64,000 nt of DNA, taken from Styela clava (lineage: Eukaryota; Chordata; Ascidiacea; Stolidobranchia; Styelidae). The notes below the pieces were generated by a model. That model was not told the DNA's origin and did no database searches. It worked only from the letters and a program-made list of their open reading frames with translations. Shown piece after piece: positions 39,041 through 51,651 of the stretch. Each line of letters opens with the position of its first letter. Position 1 is the stretch's first letter. Position numbers and translations under genes: made by a program. The DNA is taken from contig NC_135261.1 of NCBI RefSeq assembly GCF_964204865.1, forward strand, positions 10,664,001-10,728,000, read 5' to 3'.

Positions 39041-39884
39041 CAGGGGTCAGCCTACGGCCCGCGGGCCAGATCCTGTCCGCGGAGTAAAATAATCCAGCAC
39101 GCGATTCTTTACTGAATTATAGAAATCGGCTGTTTTGATGATTATATTCTTTACGTAACAGAATTTATTTTAAGTCACGTGTAGACTAATTTATACTATA
39201 ACCTAACAAGTAAATAAGTAGGCTACTCGTTTATTAATTATAATTAGACAAATGGCAACAAACCGCAGAATAGTTTATACTAAGTGCAAAGGGTTCAATG
39301 GCGCAGAAAATATTTAAATGAATTTTATTGGGATGAAGAAATAAATTTATATTCCTTTTTAAGAAATGTATCTTTGCTTGATTTTTATAAAAAAGTATCT
39401 TCTTGAAAGAAAACCTTACCCCAATTTGAGTGACAAATCATGCGAATAACTTTCTATCGATGTTTGGAAGTACATATGTACGCGAACAATTATTTCAGAA
39501 AACGAACATTACAAAGAACAAGCTGAGAATTCGGATTAGTGATGCCCATTTATAAAATGTTTTTATCTTGGCTTCATTCAGTGTCCCATTCAGAAAACGT
39601 TTCCCATTCAGTGACGTTGAAAACGTATTAAGCGGGTTGCAACAAAAAGTGTCACATTAAATGTCATTTGTAATTTTTCTTCTCAAGTAAAACGATTAAG
39701 TTGAGTTCACGAGTTGTCGCAGTCTTCGCACGCTGCTTAAATCCTAAAATGTCAACATCTGATCTGATCAAAAAATTGCGATTAATCGGCCATACCTTCG
39801 GTTTTTAACTTTCAAAAAATATGTGACACCCAACAAGACTCGCAACCTTTAGCTTTGGTCCACGAGCGACAAAAGGTTGCCGAC
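39041..39884. mobile_element. hAT-like terminal-repeat remnant, unit 5
   Basis: Left end CAGGGGTCAGCC. The right part has AGCTTTGGTCCACGAGC. No ORF. Confidence 0.55.
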
Positions 39885-40437
39885 ATCATAAAGTTTTCTT
39901 ATATGGTGCACAAATATCACCAGTATGTTATTAAGATATACTAATTGTGGAATTTGGCAATAATATGATTGTTCTGAGACATTCTTTTTAATATAATTCC
40001 ATTTCTCATCCAACATTTGTCATTTCTGAACCTAACAATTTGACCTGTATTTCCCATTTTGATTTCTTGTGCATCGCTCAGAGTTTCATCTCAAGTTATC
40101 AATTTTTAGAAGTACAATTTCAATGAGAAGTTTGAAATTATCGGTTGTGCTTTAATAGGGATTTGGGAAATAAATTTTCGGCACAACAGCTTTTTCTACT
40201 ATTTGCACCCTGGCGTTACCGGGTCGCAAATAAAGGGGGTTACAAGGAGTATGAAGCATGCATGTTGAAAAATAAAGCGCCTTGTGCTTTGCGAAGTATG
40301 TAACTGATGTTATTGCGTGATACAATTTGACATGTAAATGTATAGAAATAGTGTTCAATCCACACGTACTTTCAAATCCCGGTCACCAAAGATGCCTCTA
40401 ACCACATTATAACACTTCTATTTGCATTTGCTTAGAA

Positions 40438-40443
40438 TTTATT
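40438..40443 (-). terminator. AATAAA poly(A) signal, gene copy 6
   Basis: First canonical signal after the stop codon at 40549-40551. Confidence 0.65.
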
Positions 40444-40548
40444 GTCAATATCAGCAGATGGTAAAGGCAATTGGCATAAATTCATCAGCCTAATCTAAAA
40501 CTAAGATATTTCCATGGTCGTTTGTCGTTCGGTTGATGTCGGCGGTGT

Positions 40549-43197
40549 TTATATACATCTGACATATCTGAAGCATCCGTCATACTTGACAATGCGGTAG
40601 GATTTGTACGTGCTGAAATAGGATTATGTTAAACAGGAAAAACTCTGATTCAATTCAATTACAAAACTAACTAAGACTTACCAGAATTGCTTGTAAGCAA
40701 AGCAATAAGAAGAAGACGTGGGCAACACGCATCGATAATTATAGGTGATCTTAAGTTCTCGAAGTTGCACACAGTATGTACATTTGAATCCACAAGCATA
40801 ATGCTCCTTCAGATCACTGAGATGTTTCCCCCAGTCTTGTTCAATCTTGGTCACTATGTCGGTGTGTTCTTTCTTCGTTTTCTCTTCGTAGGCGTTGTAC
40901 AATTTTTGAGCTTCGTTGCCGAGTGGTTTGCCCATATAAAATTCAAGCAGTTTCAAATACTGTTCCGTTCTGAGTTGGGCAATCTAAACATTTTTGCAAG
41001 AATTATATAAATATAAATACATATTTTAAACAAAATGTCACGCTGTCAACCTTTTCCAATCTCTCTGTAATGCATTTCAGTCTTCTTTCAAACCGTTCCG
41101 ATAAGCACTTTACATAGCTTTCGATCTTTGTATTTCTGGTAGATAGGCATGTTGCATATTGTGCAACATATTTGGCAATTCGCTCATTGAGCCTTTGCTC
41201 GTGGCAACCAATCATGTCAGTGTATGCCTTGGAAGCGCGAGAAAGGCGCTCCCCAAGCTTTTTTTCATACTCTGCAATCGCTTTTTTCTTTTGTTCGTCC
41301 AATGATTTCTGATATTCTTCTAGGGAAGTCAAGTTATCTGCTGTGATGCAATTGTTTCTGGAAATATAAAGAGCAACTGAGCCAAATGTCATCTTATGAT
41401 ATACTTATTCACCGTGACACTTACTGTACTAAGTAATTTGCTTTATAATACAATATCAGACATTTGTGTCTCTCATCAACAATCTTTTTGAAAGACTCCA
41501 ATGCCTTCTGATTAGTTATTTTTGCTTGCGCATACCAATCATCATATGTTTTCTTCATGGATTCAATTATTGTCTTAGCTTTATTATCAAGGTCTTCTTT
41601 GAATTTTTGTTCGGTGATATTAACTTCATCTTAAGTGTAATAAAAACATTAAATTCAGTGAAACATAAAGACAATTGAGCAAACGTTTTAGGACTTGCAC
41701 TAACCGGTTACACATTTTTTCAGCTCCTTGTATTTGATTGTCCTGTATTGAAATTTGTAGGTCAAGAAACGGAAGCAACTTCTTTGGGTAGTAATTTTGT
41801 ACGTCCACCATTTCCCGATACTTCGACTATAAAGAAAAAACCAAGAGTAGAATTATATTGATATATACTATTTACCTGCCATTTATTTATAATTACCAAT
41901 TGGTGTAAAATTGACTTCTGCCAAAACAGAGAGTTCCGCCGTATGCGCACTGATAAGCGCATGCGTAGCTTTTTACAAGTTCTCCGATAGCTGCAGTTAG
42001 CTTCGCGGTGTATTCGTCCAACTGTGTTTGATATGATAAAGTTTCTTTAGTTTTGAAAGCCTCCAAAACTGCATTAACGTCTGCTCCGTTCCAATCTTCA
42101 GAACCTAAATGTAAAGTTCCATTATGAATAAAAGTATGTGCAAAATTCGAAAGAATAGAAAAAACTTACAATGGGCTCTGTATATGAGTTTTTGGAACAC
42201 TTCAGATCTTTGTTTTACGATGGCTTCCATGACACATTTATATTTTGTCTCATACTCTGTCACGCGCTTTTCGAGAGCTTTTTTGTATTCTTCTATTTTA
42301 GCTAAACGAGTGTTGAAGCATGTAACAGACCTGAAATAAGAAAGGTTCGAATTTTTTGTTCTCTTGTAAACGAACTTTTGAACTTACAGTAACACACCTC
42401 TCGACAAGTTTTTTGTGATATTCCTGCACACAAGCGAATCTTTTCTGCATGTCATCGTTATAATTTTTTTTTGCTTCTTCCAACAATGAATCTAGTTTTG
42501 TATTATAATTTTCAATAGCCTTCTTGTTGGTCTCCTTCATTTCTTCTGACTCTTCCTGCAATCCCGTAATTCTAAAAATTCACGATGTTAGTAATTTGAG
42601 TAAGAAAAGAATACGTAAGAAAGAATTGTAAGAAGAAATACAAACTTCAAATACTGCTTTGCATATTCCTCGATAGCGTCTTCGTGCTTTGTCTTTGCCT
42701 CGGTATTTTGATTTGTTGCAGTTTCAACCCAATCCCCCTTTTTTTGTTGCATATCAAGATATATTTTATCGGCCACTTCTTTCAATTGTTTTTCAACTTC
42801 AGTTTCAAAAACGGCCACCGTCATCTCTATAATACAAAAAATCATGCCTCAAAATGTGTGTTTCTCAAATTATTCAGAAAAACATACAATTCAGAATTAC
42901 CTTCGAATCCATCCTCTGTGCATTTCTCTCCTGGATAGCTCTTCAGAACATTAGAGTAATATTTCGTTGTGAACCAAGCAGGACAGTAGTAGCTTCGGAA
43001 ACTGTAGCATCCGTAATTGATTCGGTAAAATTGTCCGACATTGTAAGTAACATATCCACAATGACTCGGTTGGTATAGAGCGGCATTGGCAACCTGTAAA
43101 CATTATAATTTAGGCAAAATTGATAAAAAGAAACGAAGGGCACTATTTATCAAATACTTACGGCCAAACAGCCTAGAAGTAACAATAAAATCTTCAT
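40549..43197 (-). CDS. Secreted coiled-coil, Tyr/Cys-rich protein, copy 6 (11 exons)
   Basis: Exons: 43162-43197, 42901-43093, 42646-42826, 42398-42571, 42170-42330, 41897-42104, 41705-41826, 41452-41629, 41051-41357, 40682-40983, 40549-40612. The last two bases of exon 8 are TT instead of AC, so residue 418 becomes Leu; the GTATTA donor itself is kept. Exon 9 has STRNTK for STRKTK, and exon 3 has EVEKQ. The gene is intact despite the transposon ~2.2 kb upstream of its start. Confidence 0.85.
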
Positions 43198-43254
43198 GAT
43201 CGTCTTTATTCAGGTTGTTGAACAACGACTTGTCGAATCCCTGTTGTGCGCTTG

Positions 43255-43261
43255 TATATAT
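43255..43261 (-). promoter_or_regulatory. TATA box, gene copy 6
   Basis: TATATAT, 58 nt above the start codon. The transposon lies farther upstream and does not disturb it. Confidence 0.55.
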
Positions 43262-45431
43262 GGGATTTCTTCCCTCTCTTCAAAATCCAAGTACCAGCTC
43301 CTTTATGTTTTAATGTTACTTTAGTGAGCTCTTATCTCGACCACAATGATTGAAATTGTCAGAAGCGCAACAAATGTTTACCTCGAATCGCTATGCCGTA
43401 GTTATAACAGAAAGTTCAGTTTATTTCATTTAAATCTTCCATCATTGTGCATTTAGTAAAAAGGTAATTGTTAATTAATCTTTTTATTGTGAAGTACATT
43501 ATTTTTCAACTAATAAGATACCACTTCGACATAGCTATTCACTTCATCAGTACGCATTGTTTATATAAATATAACTTCAGGGTTGAAGATAGTTAGTCAA
43601 TAGCTATTACATCCAATTGAACAGCATTACTAAAAAAATAGAAGTTTTTCAACAACACTTTATTTTTATTATTCACTCTTTGGTATACGCATACAATTGT
43701 TTTAACAGCAAAATGTACGACTTTTGAATCATAGATTGATTGACGTTCTCATGCTTGACAGCGTCAATCAATCAGAAAAATTTCCTGATCATATAAGCAT
43801 TAACAATGTATCTGGAATAGCCATAATGAATGAACACTGTAATATGAGTTATTCGAACATGGATTGTGCACACGAAGAATATTTCACTCGTTGTCAGTGG
43901 TATTGGAGTTGGGAATTATCTTTTCACCTCCAAAATGATAAATCGGAAATTGGTGTAGAATACTCCAATTAATTTAAAAATGAATTTTATGTTCTGTTTA
44001 ATTGCTGGCATTTAAACATATATATATCTAACGCCAACGACAACCTCTAAATGAAAAGATAACGATTGTATTAATATCGGGATCGACACAAAACAGGATT
44101 ATACAGAACTCGACGACGTTCGTCGACAACACCAATAAAGTCGAAATATCCAGTTTCATAACGTTTCGTCATAGGTCTCAAAGTCGAAAATTTTATTTCC
44201 GAATTCGGAATTCTCAAAACATTTGAATCCTACTTCAATATGATAAAGTTGGAAAGTACTAAATATTTTTAGTGTATTTCCATCATATTCAAAGCAAAAC
44301 ACAAAATGTTGAGTTATAAATTATATTTTTAATCAAGAGCTGTCATATCCGTATAAATAATATCACAAATAAACCATTTGTTTTTGACGAAGCACTTATA
44401 TCCTTATGTTAGAACAAGCAGTTTATTTTGAATATTCGTATGCAAGTAAAACGTTGATGTTTCGATAGATTGATTGACGTTGTCATTCTCCGAGAATACT
44501 GAATCCCAAAAGAATATTTCAACTACTTACCTAGCATCTAGTGGACAGTTTCATATCGGGCGCCTTTAAATATATGGACTTCAAGATATTTTTTTGTAAT
44601 TCGAGACAAATTTCCAAACATCATCAATATTTCCCGGATTCTCCTCATGCATAAATATTTCTATTTCTGAAAATATTCAATATGCTAATGTGCAGCTCGA
44701 CTTTTGACGCGCGTCAAATATTGTTTGACAACGTCAATCAAACTAAACATGTCATTGTTTAGATAATAGATGCTCAAAAATTGTAAGCAAAACAATGTTT
44801 GTGATTACACCCTGTAGGAAGTGGATAATTGAGAACCGAAGATCAGCCATCATCAGAATTTGTTAAAACTCGTCAGTTGTCAAATATCATATTAATTAAA
44901 AGGCTATATCATGATATTAGTTCATGAAATGGTTTATTTTTACTGCCTAATAACCGGTAACCAAGACTGAAACAAGCAAATTAAATTCAGAGGAAACCCT
45001 ACAGACGACGATCAATCTGTTGAGGTAGCTTTGCTCGTACTGGAGAGCCTGCTGATGGGTTAGAAAACTCTCTTGGAGATTTTCCTGACTGGTAACAGTA
45101 TTCGTCACCATCAATGACAAAGCGGTATCTCGAAAGTATCCTCGAAACAATTTTCAGGGGATGAATCATGATTTTGATTAAGGTGAACTTATGATGAATA
45201 ATTTGCCAATAATTAAATCATGAATTGAAATACATATTTATAACTGAACGTATTTGCAATCGTAGAGGTAGAAATTAATAACATACATATATTCAATTTA
45301 GAAAAAAAAAGGTTATGACCAACATGTCCTCATAATATCCTGAGCATCATTTTTTTTATCGTCACTTTTCAATTCCCCAAGTTTTACGTTAACTTAAAAT
45401 AACCAAATCGGTCTGACTTTAGCACATTGTA

Positions 45432-45455
45432 GGGGAAAGGCAGGTTAGTTGATGC
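45432..45455 (+). repeat. Left terminal inverted repeat of the pogo-like element
   Basis: GGGGAAAGGCAGGTTAGTTG pairs with the right end at 48446-48469 with two mismatches in the first 20 bases. The match extends a few bases further. Confidence 0.88.
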
Positions 45456-45803
45456 TGTAGTTTAGATGATACAGCGCTTCTCACGGCCGTGCAATGCACT
45501 TTAAGAAACTAATGCGCCACCTGGTGTTTGGCTAGAATATGATCTTCCTTTCTGTTAGTCGTCTGACGATGTTGGTTGCAGCACGTGTAAAATTTTCGAA
45601 AAAAATCAATTTTTGAGATCTGGAGTGAAAACGTCAAATCAAGGTAAATTGATTATTTTTTCAGGCATTATAAATGAGCGATGCAAGCGAGTATTTCCTT
45701 GCAGTAGTGTATGATATCGCTTACATAACAGCCTACATGTTTCTGGATACTGATTTGATTTCTTCCCACTACGGGCCTTTTTTTCAAAATGGCCACAGGT
45801 TGA

Positions 45804-45852
45804 CTAGTTGATACAATCGTGGTTCCATTAGTTGATACGTGTATCGACTAAC
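45804..45852. repeat. Subterminal AGTTGATAC repeats
   Basis: TAGTTGATAC occurs at 45805-45814 and 45829-45838, with an inverted GTATCGACTAAC at 45841-45852. Related inverted copies GTATCAAC lie at 48226 and in the right terminal repeat. They resemble the TIR sequence AGTTGAT and may be transposase binding sites. Confidence 0.5.
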
Positions 45853-45991
45853 CCTGTTATTTATTCCATGTATTTTTTTAGCATATTTTTCAGCAAATAT
45901 ATTTTCAGACTTTCTTTTAACCGGCTTTTATGGTTTGCAGCATTGTCAATATTTTTACGCTGCCAATATTGTTTTCAACGTATTTTAGGTG

Positions 45992-47301
45992 ATGCCTCAG
46001 TTCTAGAGAAGAAAAACAAACAGAGCCATAAGAACTCCCCCGGATGTGATGTCGAGGGCGGCTGACGATGTTGTTCGCGGGCGATCATTGAGGAGTGTAG
46101 CTGAAGCATTTGGCATCGATAAAATGACTTTGTCTCGTTTTATAGCCAAGCGCAAAAATAATCCTAACGCAATTACAGGTTACGCTGCTGTTGCTCATGC
46201 ACATTATGTTATTCCTCAGCAAATGGAAGAAGATCTGGGAAATCATGTCAAACGATTGGCCGACATGTTTTTTGGACTCTCTCTTGAAACAGTGTTGTAA
46301 ACTAGCTTATGAATTTACATTTCAAAACCAGCTGTATATGCCATTGTCTTGGAAAATCAACAAAAAAGCGGGAAAAGCTTGGTGGCTAGGGTTCAAAAAA
46401 CGACAAAATCTTTCCATACGGACTCCAGAGGCAACTTCACTCGGAAGGGCGACTGCATTTAATCGTCACACGGTTGGTGAATTTTTCGACAACTTAGCAC
46501 AGGTCATGGATGTGGACGATTTTCACCCTGAAGATATTTACAATCTCGATGAAACCGGGTGCACCACTGTTCAAACCCCATCTGATATTGTTACAGCCAA
46601 GGGTAAAAAACAAGTGGGTGCAGCTACGTCTGCTGAGCGTGGTGAACTGGTTACGGTAGTCTACACCATCTGCGCCTCTGGTAATGTGCTTCCACCTATG
46701 TTTATATTTCCGCGCGTAAACTTCCACAACCACTTTATCATTGAAGGGCCACCGGGCTGCATTGGACAAGCAACAAAGTCTGGCTAGATTAATGAAGAAC
46801 TTTTTCTCGTTTATCTAGAACATCTGGTGCGCCAGACTCGTTGTACTCCCGAAAGAAAAATTCTTTTGATTTTGGATAACCACGAGTCTCATATTTCTTT
46901 ACGTGCTGTTGAGATGGCAAGATCCAATGGAGTAGTTATGCTTACTTCACCACCTCACACATCTCATCGATTGCAACCGCTTGATAAAACGGTGTATGGT
47001 CCTTTCAAAGCCAGTTATAACAGAGCGATGGAGAGTTGGCTACGTAGTCATGCTGGGAAAACTGTTACAATATATGATGTTCCTGGCATTGTAAAAGAGG
47101 CTCAAATGTCAGCAATGACATCGAGGAATATTCTATCTGGATTTCAAAGCACTGGGATATACCCTTTCAATCGCGATATTTTTACTGATGCAGATTTTGC
47201 AGCTGCAACTTTAACGGACCGAGAAGTCGTTGGCGTTGATCGTAATGAACCAGGACAGTCCTCAAAATGCACGGATCCACTGACCCCATGCTGTAGTACT
47301 G

Positions 47302-47337
<36 letters not shown>

Positions 47338-48037
47338 CTGAAAATCGTTGCACTCCTAAACCGAGGGTTGATGAATCAGCGTTTCAGTTACAGAAAACGG
47401 GCAACCCAGATCCCGACTTATCAAATTCTTGCTCGTCGTACGTATCGCCAAGCGAGATTCAAAAAATCCCAAAAGCTCCACAAAGAAAGACCAAGCGCTC
47501 CCGAAAAAAGGAAAGACAAAGATTTTAACATCTACGCCTGTATTAAAAGAGATTTCCCTAGAGAATGAAAAAAGAAAGAAAAACAAGATATGCAGTTCGA
47601 GAAAAAAACTTTTCGCTACAAAAAATAGGAAAGTTCGCCCCCACAATACTAGCAATAGTTCAGAAGAGGAGCGTGCTGTTGTTAGATATGATGATACGAC
47701 TGATGAAGATGAATTATCTGCAGAAGAAATTATGGAAGGTGATTACGTGGTTGTCAAAGTTGACGGGAGATCTAGAAATGTACATTACATCGCTCGTATA
47801 GATTTGCTGGAAGATAATGAGTATGAGGGAGTTTTTCTAAAGAAAGTTTCTAGTCGAGTTTCTGTCGAAGGAGAGCACACTGGTTTTGTATTTGTTCCAA
47901 ATGAAGATGATGGGGCTTCATTCTCGCATGAGGACATAATATGCAGACTACCTCAGCCAACAATTCTTGCAGGATCAGCTCGGAGATGTGTTCGACTTAA
48001 ATTTGATTGCGATTTGAGTAAATGGAATGTAAATTAG
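45992..48037 (+). pseudogene. Decayed pogo/Tigger-like DDE transposase
   Basis: The likely start is the ATG at 45992. The reading continues after a stop at codon 5 (TAG 46004-46006) into RTPPDVMSRA and a helix-turn-helix (SLRSVAEAFGIDKMTLSRF), as in CENP-B/Tigger N-termini. A frameshift near 46291-46296 leads into the DDE domain. Acidic residues are in NLDETGC (46548), LILDNHESH (46875) and QPLDKTVYG (46983), with 35 residues between the last two. TAG at 46785-46787 replaces an expected sense codon, probably Trp. A 33-A tract (47302-47334) adds polylysine in frame. A second frameshift at the A-run 47504-47509 precedes the C-terminal domain ending near DLSKWNVN. With two stops and two frameshifts it cannot make a full protein. 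Its strand is opposite to the array genes. Confidence 0.9.
47295..47344. repeat. 33-nt poly(A) tract flanked by an 11-bp direct repeat
   Basis: AGTACTGAAAA occurs at 47295-47305 and 47334-47344, overlapping both ends of an uninterrupted A33 (47302-47334). The added length is 39 nt, a multiple of three. It could be a slippage product or a short poly(A) insertion with target duplication. Confidence 0.75.
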
Positions 48038-48445
48038 AGGTTGTCTACCACCATCCAGCAAACCATTTCGTTAAATGAGTTATTTGTTCTTTTTTATTTT
48101 TTTTGCCGCCGTTTCTGGTGAAACTTTCTCTCTCGTTCTTTTGAAACAAGTTATAAGTGATATTTGTGCCTCGTTCCATTTCATTTTTGGAGTAATTGCC
48201 TGCTTTTAAAAACTTTATGCAGAGTGTATCAACAAAACTACCACTGCGCATCAAGTAACCTTACCAGGCAGGATATTTGATACGTTTGACAAGAAAACTT
48301 TAGCGACTGTAAGCGCTAAGTTAGGAAATGACTGAGAGCCCCATTTTGTGGTCATATGTGAGGGACCTATAAATGAATAAATAGGACAAACCAGAACGGC
48401 GATTATTCGAACGGTATTTTTTATGGATCAGTAAAACTAAATTAT

Positions 48446-48469
48446 GTATCAACTTACCTGCCTCTCCCC
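48446..48469 (-). repeat. Right terminal inverted repeat of the pogo-like element
   Basis: On the minus strand it begins GGGGAGAGGCAGGTAAGTTG, followed by ATAC. It abuts the TA duplicate at 48470-48471. Confidence 0.88.
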
Positions 48470-50143
48470 TACAGTTATACTATCAACTGCCGAGCAGGAT
48501 AATGGTGTTTAGCACAACACCATCGTCGGCAATATATTGTGTGCAGGCATGCATCTTTCAAAAATCCCATATTTTATTTCACCAAAGACCAAAATTTGAT
48601 GAAAAATCCGATTTGTTAAAAAATCATCTAAATTAAGAAATGAAGCCCTAAAATTGAACATTTCATATGGCATTGAATTATTTTGCACAAATCCTGGAAT
48701 AACATAATATAAATATGTACGATTCATAACATGCATTAAGTGGGAAAACTGTTCTAATCATAAAATATTAAATAGCTGATCCCACCTTTGGGGGTAGCCC
48801 ACAGAATTTCTCTATTATTTCTCCTTTTTTTTAAGGGCTGATCCAAAGATGTCTAACTTGATTATCCGTTCATGTTGTAGTTTACAGGTGGCAAGAGTTA
48901 TAGCTTGCATATTCTAAAATCGTTTAAATCTTCTAAACCATTTCATGATTTTTTTACACGAAGTAACAACAAACCATGACTGGGAAAGTCTGCGAATCAA
49001 AGCTCCGGAAGGGTGAAATTGAGGGAAGGGTACGAGCAGGATATATGTGACTTGTGGGAAGGTATAGGATTCTGTATGGATTCAATACTGTTACCGACAA
49101 CAACAGATACCGTAGTTGATGTAGAACGGATCCACCGATTCACCGAACGGATTCGGACAGGCCGAACGGATTCACCGATTTTCACAACGAGTAATGCAAG
49201 ATCAGACTCTCAACATTCATTTATTTTTATTTTTTCCTGCCTGCTTTCACTTTTATGGTTGAACTTGAATGTCCTGGAAGAATAACTTATTATATTGATA
49301 ACTGATAATAATACGTCTTTTGGCTTAAATATATAATTTAATTACCTCATTAATTAATTACCTTTTCTTTAATGTACTTTATTTCAGCTATCTGAGAATC
49401 ACTCTACAATACATGAACTAACAACCTCTATTGACTTGAATAAAATACACGCAGTCAATACATCTTGCTATATGAAATCCTATTTCATAAATATATATAC
49501 CAAATAGGCTATTATGGATGCTTACCTGCCCTTTCACCCCAATTAATTCATTTATATATTTTACCATATTTCCATGCATATTTTGAGGTTGTTTTTTCGA
49601 GTTGCGCCTAAAAGTGGTTTGCGTGTTTAAAACTATAATTTCACATGACATTTAACGGTATTAATTCCGAATGTCAACCCAGGTAGATCCAAATTTTAAC
49701 TTCGTTCCATGACTCCAATATTAGGAAATCGTTGCGTCTTCAAAAAGTTTGGGTTACTACTGTTTGACGAATAAAGTTGAATAAAATCCAGAAAAACACA
49801 TTTAGTGTTACAACAACGTACAATGTTTTTGAAATTTGTTCCGGAGAATACAAGCAAACGAACAGTAACCCCAACACCTGTTTTGCATAGTCGTTCCCGA
49901 AGTTGGCGATTAATCATCAGTGGCTTTAAAAAACTATAATGACGTCATATTGGATATAACGCATTGAGCCAAATAAAAAAATACCGTTGTACTTAAGTTT
50001 TCAATTTGTAAACTGAATTCATTAAGATCGGATGCCCTTGATTCTTCTGATTATATTCTCCAAGTTTTTGTTACTCTAAGTTTAGGTAATGTTTCCTAAT
50101 TATCAATAAAATACCAGTCTTTCGAAACAGGAATGTACTAGAG

Positions 50144-50987
50144 CAGGGGTCAGCCTACGGCCCGAGGGCCAGATCCTGTCCGCGGAGTAAAATAATCCAG
50201 CACGCGATTCTTTACTGAATTATAGAAATCGGCTGTTTTGATGATTATATTCTTTACGTAACAGAATTTATTTTAAGTCACGTGTAGACTAATTTATACT
50301 ATAACCTAACAAGTAAATAAGTAGGCTACTCGTTTATTAATTATAATTAGACAAATGGCAACAAACCGCAGAATAGTTTATGCTAAGTGCAAAGGGTTCA
50401 ATGGCGCAGAAAATATTTAAATGAATTTTATTGAGATGAAGAAATAAATTTATATTCCTTTTTAAGAAATGTATCTTTGCTTGATTTTTATAAAAAAGTA
50501 TCTTCTTGAAAGAAAACCTTACCCCAATTTGAGTGACAAATCATGCGAATAACTTTCTATCGATGTTTGGAAGTACATATGTACGCGAACAATTATTTCA
50601 GAAAACGAACATTACAAAGAACAAGCTGAGAATTCGGATTAGTGATGCCCATTTATAAAATGTTTTTATCTTGGCTTCATTCAGTGTCCCATTCAGAAAA
50701 CGTTTCCCATTCAATGACGTTGAAAACGTATTAAGCGGGTTGCAACAAAAAGTGTCACATTAAATGTCATTTGTAATTTTTCTTCTCAAGTAAAACGATT
50801 AAGTTGAGTTCACGAGTTGTCGCAGTCTTCGCACGCTGCTTAAATCCTAAAATGTCAACATCTGATCTGATCAAAAAATTGCGATTAATCGGCCATACCT
50901 TCGGTTTTTAACTTTCAAAAAATATGTGACACCCAACAAGACTCGCAACCTTTAGTTTTGGTCCACGAGCGACAAAAGGTTGCCGAC
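50144..50987. mobile_element. hAT-like terminal-repeat remnant, unit 6
   Basis: Left end CAGGGGTCAGCC. The GC block reads CGGCCCGAGGGCC here, breaking the palindrome found in other units. No ORF. Confidence 0.55.
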
Positions 50988-51540
50988 ATCATAAAGTTTT
51001 CTTATATGGTGCACAAATATCACCAGTATGTTATTAAGATATACTAATTGTAGAATTTGGCAATAATATGATTGTTCTGAGACATTCTTTTTAATATAAT
51101 TCCATTTCTCATCCAACATTTGTCATTTCTGAACCTAACAATTTGACCTGTATTTCCCATTTTGATTTCTTGTGCATCGCTCAGAGTTTCATCTCAAGTT
51201 ATCAATTTTTAGAAGTACAATTTCAATGAGAAGTTTGAAAGTATCGGTTGTGCTTTAATAGGGATTTGGGAAATAAATTTTCGGCACAACAGCTTTTTCT
51301 ACTATTTGCACCCTGGCGTTACCGGGTCGCAAATAAAGGGGGTTACAAGGAGTATGAAGCATGCATGTTGAAAAATAAAGCGCCTTGTGCTTTGCGAAGT
51401 ATGTAACTGATGTTATTGCGTGATACAATTTTACATGTAAATGTATAGAAATAGTGTTCAATCCACACGTACTTTCAAATCCCGGTCACCAAAGATGCCT
51501 CTAACCACATTATAACACTTCTATTTGCATTTGCTTAGAA

Positions 51541-51546
51541 TTTATT
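51541..51546 (-). terminator. AATAAA poly(A) signal, gene copy 7
   Basis: First canonical signal after the stop codon at 51652-51654. Confidence 0.65.
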
Positions 51547-51651
51547 GTCAATATCAGCAGATGGTAAAGGCAATTGGCATAAATTCATCAGCCTAATCTA
51601 AAACTAAGATATTTCCATGGTCGTTTGTCGTTCGGTTGATGTCGGCGGTGT

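Larger units (their letters stand above)
32202..40267. repeat. Array unit 5
   Basis: The gene is at 32483-35131 and the spacer at 35132-40267. The closest relatives are units 4 and 6; it shares Glu in EVEKQLKEV with unit 6. The pogo-like site carries TA-GGC-TA. No supportable gene lies in the spacer. Confidence 0.93.
45432..48469 (+). mobile_element. pogo/Tigger-like DNA transposon, 3,038 bp, TA target duplication
   Basis: The left end is GGGGAAAGGCAGGTTAGTTG. The right end, inverted, is GGGGAGAGGCAGGTAAGTTG, giving imperfect terminal inverted repeats of about 24 bp. It is flanked by TA (45430-45431 and 48470-48471), while other units have a single TA at the same place, so the insertion is precise. 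Inside are repeated AGTTGATAC-type motifs near both ends and a decayed DDE transposase on the plus strand. The left non-coding end is 45432-45991 and the right one 48038-48469. TA duplication with a CENP-B-like DDE protein is characteristic of the pogo branch of Tc1/mariner. Confidence 0.92.
40268..51370. repeat. Array unit 6 (interrupted by a transposon)
   Basis: The gene is at 40549-43197. The spacer is split by a pogo/Tigger-like element at 45432-48469. Without the element and its TA duplication the unit is ~8.06 kb. The hAT-like segment is of the ATCCTGTC type. Apart from the transposase remnant I see no gene in the spacer. Confidence 0.93.

Noticed and set aside
47144-47353. Minus-strand frame with a long Phe run
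   Set aside because: It is the antisense of the transposase poly(A) tract.
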